Assembly (NCBI GenBank): GCA_023437865.1
Contig: JAEZFE010000156.1
Coordinates: forward strand, 1 to 8,077
Reading direction: 5' to 3'
DNA: 8,077 bases
Origin: Pseudomonadota bacterium
Lineage (GTDB): Bacteria; Pseudomonadota; Alphaproteobacteria; Rhodospirillales; Magnetospirillaceae
Positions within the stretch are counted from its first letter, which is position 1; each line of letters opens with the position of its first letter. Below are positions 7,187 to 8,077 of this stretch, piece after piece. A program made the position numbers and the translations under genes. A model generated the notes under the pieces. It did no database searches, was not told the origin of the DNA, and saw only the letters and a program-made list of their open reading frames with translations.

Positions 7187-7219
7187 AAAATGGCCGGGAC
7201 AAGCCCGGCCATTTTCTTT
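7187..7219. terminator. Strong intrinsic terminator, probably bidirectional
   Basis: A perfect 12-bp inverted repeat AAAATGGCCGGG (7187-7198) / CCCGGCCATTTT (7204-7215) has a 5-nt loop ACAAG and is followed by CTTT. It begins two bases after the stop of the second EAL-like gene. Because A- and T-runs flank both sides, it can also end the convergent DUF2249 transcript, whose stop is at 7232. Confidence 0.93.
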
Positions 7220-7231
7220 AGTCCCGCAAGC

Positions 7232-7492
7232 TCAGCCGCAGGTGCCGCAGCACGAGGCCTGTTCCTTGGCCTTGGCGATGCGCACGCGCCACAGTTCCGG
7301 ACCTTGCTCCAGATAAGCCCATTCGAACTTGCCCGAACGTTCGGCGGCAAACTGGTAGTACAGCGGCAGCGGGTCGTGGTCGTTGGCCAGCACGAAGGCG
7401 GCACCGGGGGCCAGGGCGTCGAAGGTGCTGAAGATGCGCGGGTGGCGCTCGCGCGGGGCGATCTCGCGGACGTCCAGGACGGTCTCGGTCAT
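7232..7492 (-). CDS. DUF2249 domain protein with C-terminal cysteine cluster
   Basis: A small 86-residue protein matching the DUF2249 pattern: LDVREIAPRERHPRIF near the start, FDALAPG (24-30), then NDHDPLPL (37-44) and the aromatic/acidic block FEWAYLEQGPELWRVRI (56-72). It ends in CCGTCG (81-86), a Cys cluster that could bind metal or take part in redox chemistry. The biochemical role of DUF2249 is not firmly established; members are often found in denitrifiers and facultative anaerobes, sometimes beside nitrogen-oxide or hemerythrin genes. The chosen ATG (7492) has GGAG about 10 bases upstream and begins right at the domain; an upstream ATG at 7525 would add 11 residues across that GGAG. 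It is convergent with the EAL-like operon and divergent from the ABC ATPase, so it is probably transcribed alone. An FNR-type box lies about 69 bp upstream, implying low-oxygen control. Confidence 0.85.
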   Translation of the reverse strand: MTETVLDVREIAPRERHPRIFSTFDALAPGAAFVLANDHDPLPLYYQFAAERSGKFEWAYLEQGPELWRVRIAKAKEQASCCGTCG

Positions 7493-7554
7493 GGGATGGG
7501 AACTCCGGACAGGTTGACTGCGCATACCTAAGCAAATTGGTCGGGCATGCAGCC

Positions 7555-7568
7555 TTGAGCCCGGTCAA
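7555..7568. promoter_or_regulatory. Putative FNR/Anr-type binding site upstream of the DUF2249 gene
   Basis: The sequence TTGAGCCCGGTCAA is TTGA-N6-TCAA, matching both half-site cores of the FNR/Anr/Dnr consensus TTGAT-N4-ATCAA, and is extended symmetrically by CC and GG outside. Its centre (7561.5) is about 69 bp upstream of the DUF2249 start. A class II promoter with the box at -41.5 would start transcription near 7520, leaving a leader of about 28 nt that contains the GGAG. The -10 region in that arrangement (around 7525-7531 on the minus strand, TTAGGTA) is a poor match. The two bases inside each core differ from the consensus T and A. The box could instead act on the divergent ABC gene, but the spacing is less natural. 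Confidence 0.5.
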
Positions 7569-7615
7569 GGGAGATGCGGTTTGCACGTTGCCGCCTGGGG
7601 GCCTATATCCAGGCG

Positions 7616-8077
7616 ATGCAGGATTTTGCCCTTCAGGTAGAACATCTCGTTAAGTCCTTCGGTGCCGTACGGGCCGTGGACGGGATTTCCTTTGCCGCGC
7701 GGCGCGGCTCGACGGTGGCTTTGCTGGGCGGCAACGGCGCCGGCAAGACCACCACCATCTCCATGCTGCTGGGGCTGCTGCTGCCGACGTCGGGCACTAT
7801 CCGGGTGCTAGGCGAGGACATGGTGCACCATCGCCACCGGGTGCTGCCGCGCCTGAATTTCTCCAGCCCGTATGTGGATCTGCCGCATCGGCTCAGCGTG
7901 CGCGAGAACCTCACGGTCTACGGCCACCTCTACGGCGTCGCCCATCTCAAGCGCCGGATTGCCGAACTCACCGAGGAGCTGGAACTGGGTGCCTTCCTCG
8001 ACCGCGCCGCCGGCAAGCTGTCGGCGGGCCAGAAGACCCGTGTGGCCCTGGCCAAGGCGCTGCTCAACAAGCCGGAC
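7616..8077 (+). CDS. ABC transporter ATP-binding protein (3' end beyond window)
   Basis: The first 154 codons of an ABC ATPase are present; the frame runs open off the right edge. This is the nucleotide-binding subunit that would power a membrane permease encoded elsewhere, probably downstream. Walker A is GGNGAGKT (38-45), followed by TTISMLLGLLLPTSGTI, a style typical of ABC-2-type exporters (polysaccharide, drug or NodI/CcmA-like). The signature motif is LSAGQ (135-139). Where a Q-loop glutamine is expected, before the LSVREN segment, the protein reads NFSSPYVDLP (81-90), so the usual Gln appears replaced. Walker B and the H-loop lie outside the window. The start is placed at ATG 7616; an in-frame ATG at 7574 would add 14 residues, but AAGGGAG directly abuts it, too close for a ribosome binding site. 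The transported substrate cannot be inferred. Confidence 0.9.
   Translation, partial: MQDFALQVEHLVKSFGAVRAVDGISFAARRGSTVALLGGNGAGKTTTISMLLGLLLPTSGTIRVLGEDMVHHRHRVLPRLNFSSPYVDLPHRLSVRENLTVYGHLYGVAHLKRRIAELTEELELGAFLDRAAGKLSAGQKTRVALAKALLNKPD

Noticed and set aside
7514..7519. TTGACT hexamer considered as a plus-strand -35 for the ABC gene.
   Set aside because: No acceptable -10 hexamer occurs at 16-18 bp spacing.

Overview
The window is GC-rich chromosomal DNA. Its gene content and protein style fit an alphaproteobacterium, most likely Magnetospirillum or another Rhodospirillales member; this is a judgement from sequence character, not a database match. No rRNA, tRNA, CRISPR array, transposase or phage gene is visible. 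Seven complete genes plus one cut off at the right edge are well supported, and an eighth complete gene (DUF2249) is small but convincing.

Left part (1-3711): a plus-strand XRE-family regulator resembling rhizobial PraR/PhrR ends in a strong intrinsic terminator. Facing it are minus-strand genes read from right to left: a PP2A-like metallophosphoesterase, hldE (ADP-heptose synthesis for lipopolysaccharide), queF and queG (two steps of queuosine synthesis). hldE and queF share one base (TAATG), so they are probably translationally coupled. queF and queG are separated by a 134-bp gap filled by an imperfect palindrome with CACAGAG/CTCTGTG arms, which looks like an inserted intergenic repeat.

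Middle (4477-7220): a 120-bp divergent spacer leads to two plus-strand paralogues that overlap by ATGA and end at a near-perfect intrinsic terminator. Each has a conserved N-terminal module and a C-terminal EAL-like domain. The EAL domains keep several metal- and ligand-site residues but have lost the DDFG aspartate pair and the AEGVE glutamate. They are therefore probably non-catalytic c-di-GMP receptors or protein-interaction modules, perhaps acting as a heterodimer. The first also carries a four-cysteine tail. This pair is the least explained system in the window.

Right part (7221-8077): a small minus-strand DUF2249 gene and a plus-strand ABC transporter ATPase (truncated by the window end) diverge from a 123-bp spacer. 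That spacer holds a TTGA-N6-TCAA FNR/Anr-type box, placed well to activate the DUF2249 gene under low oxygen.
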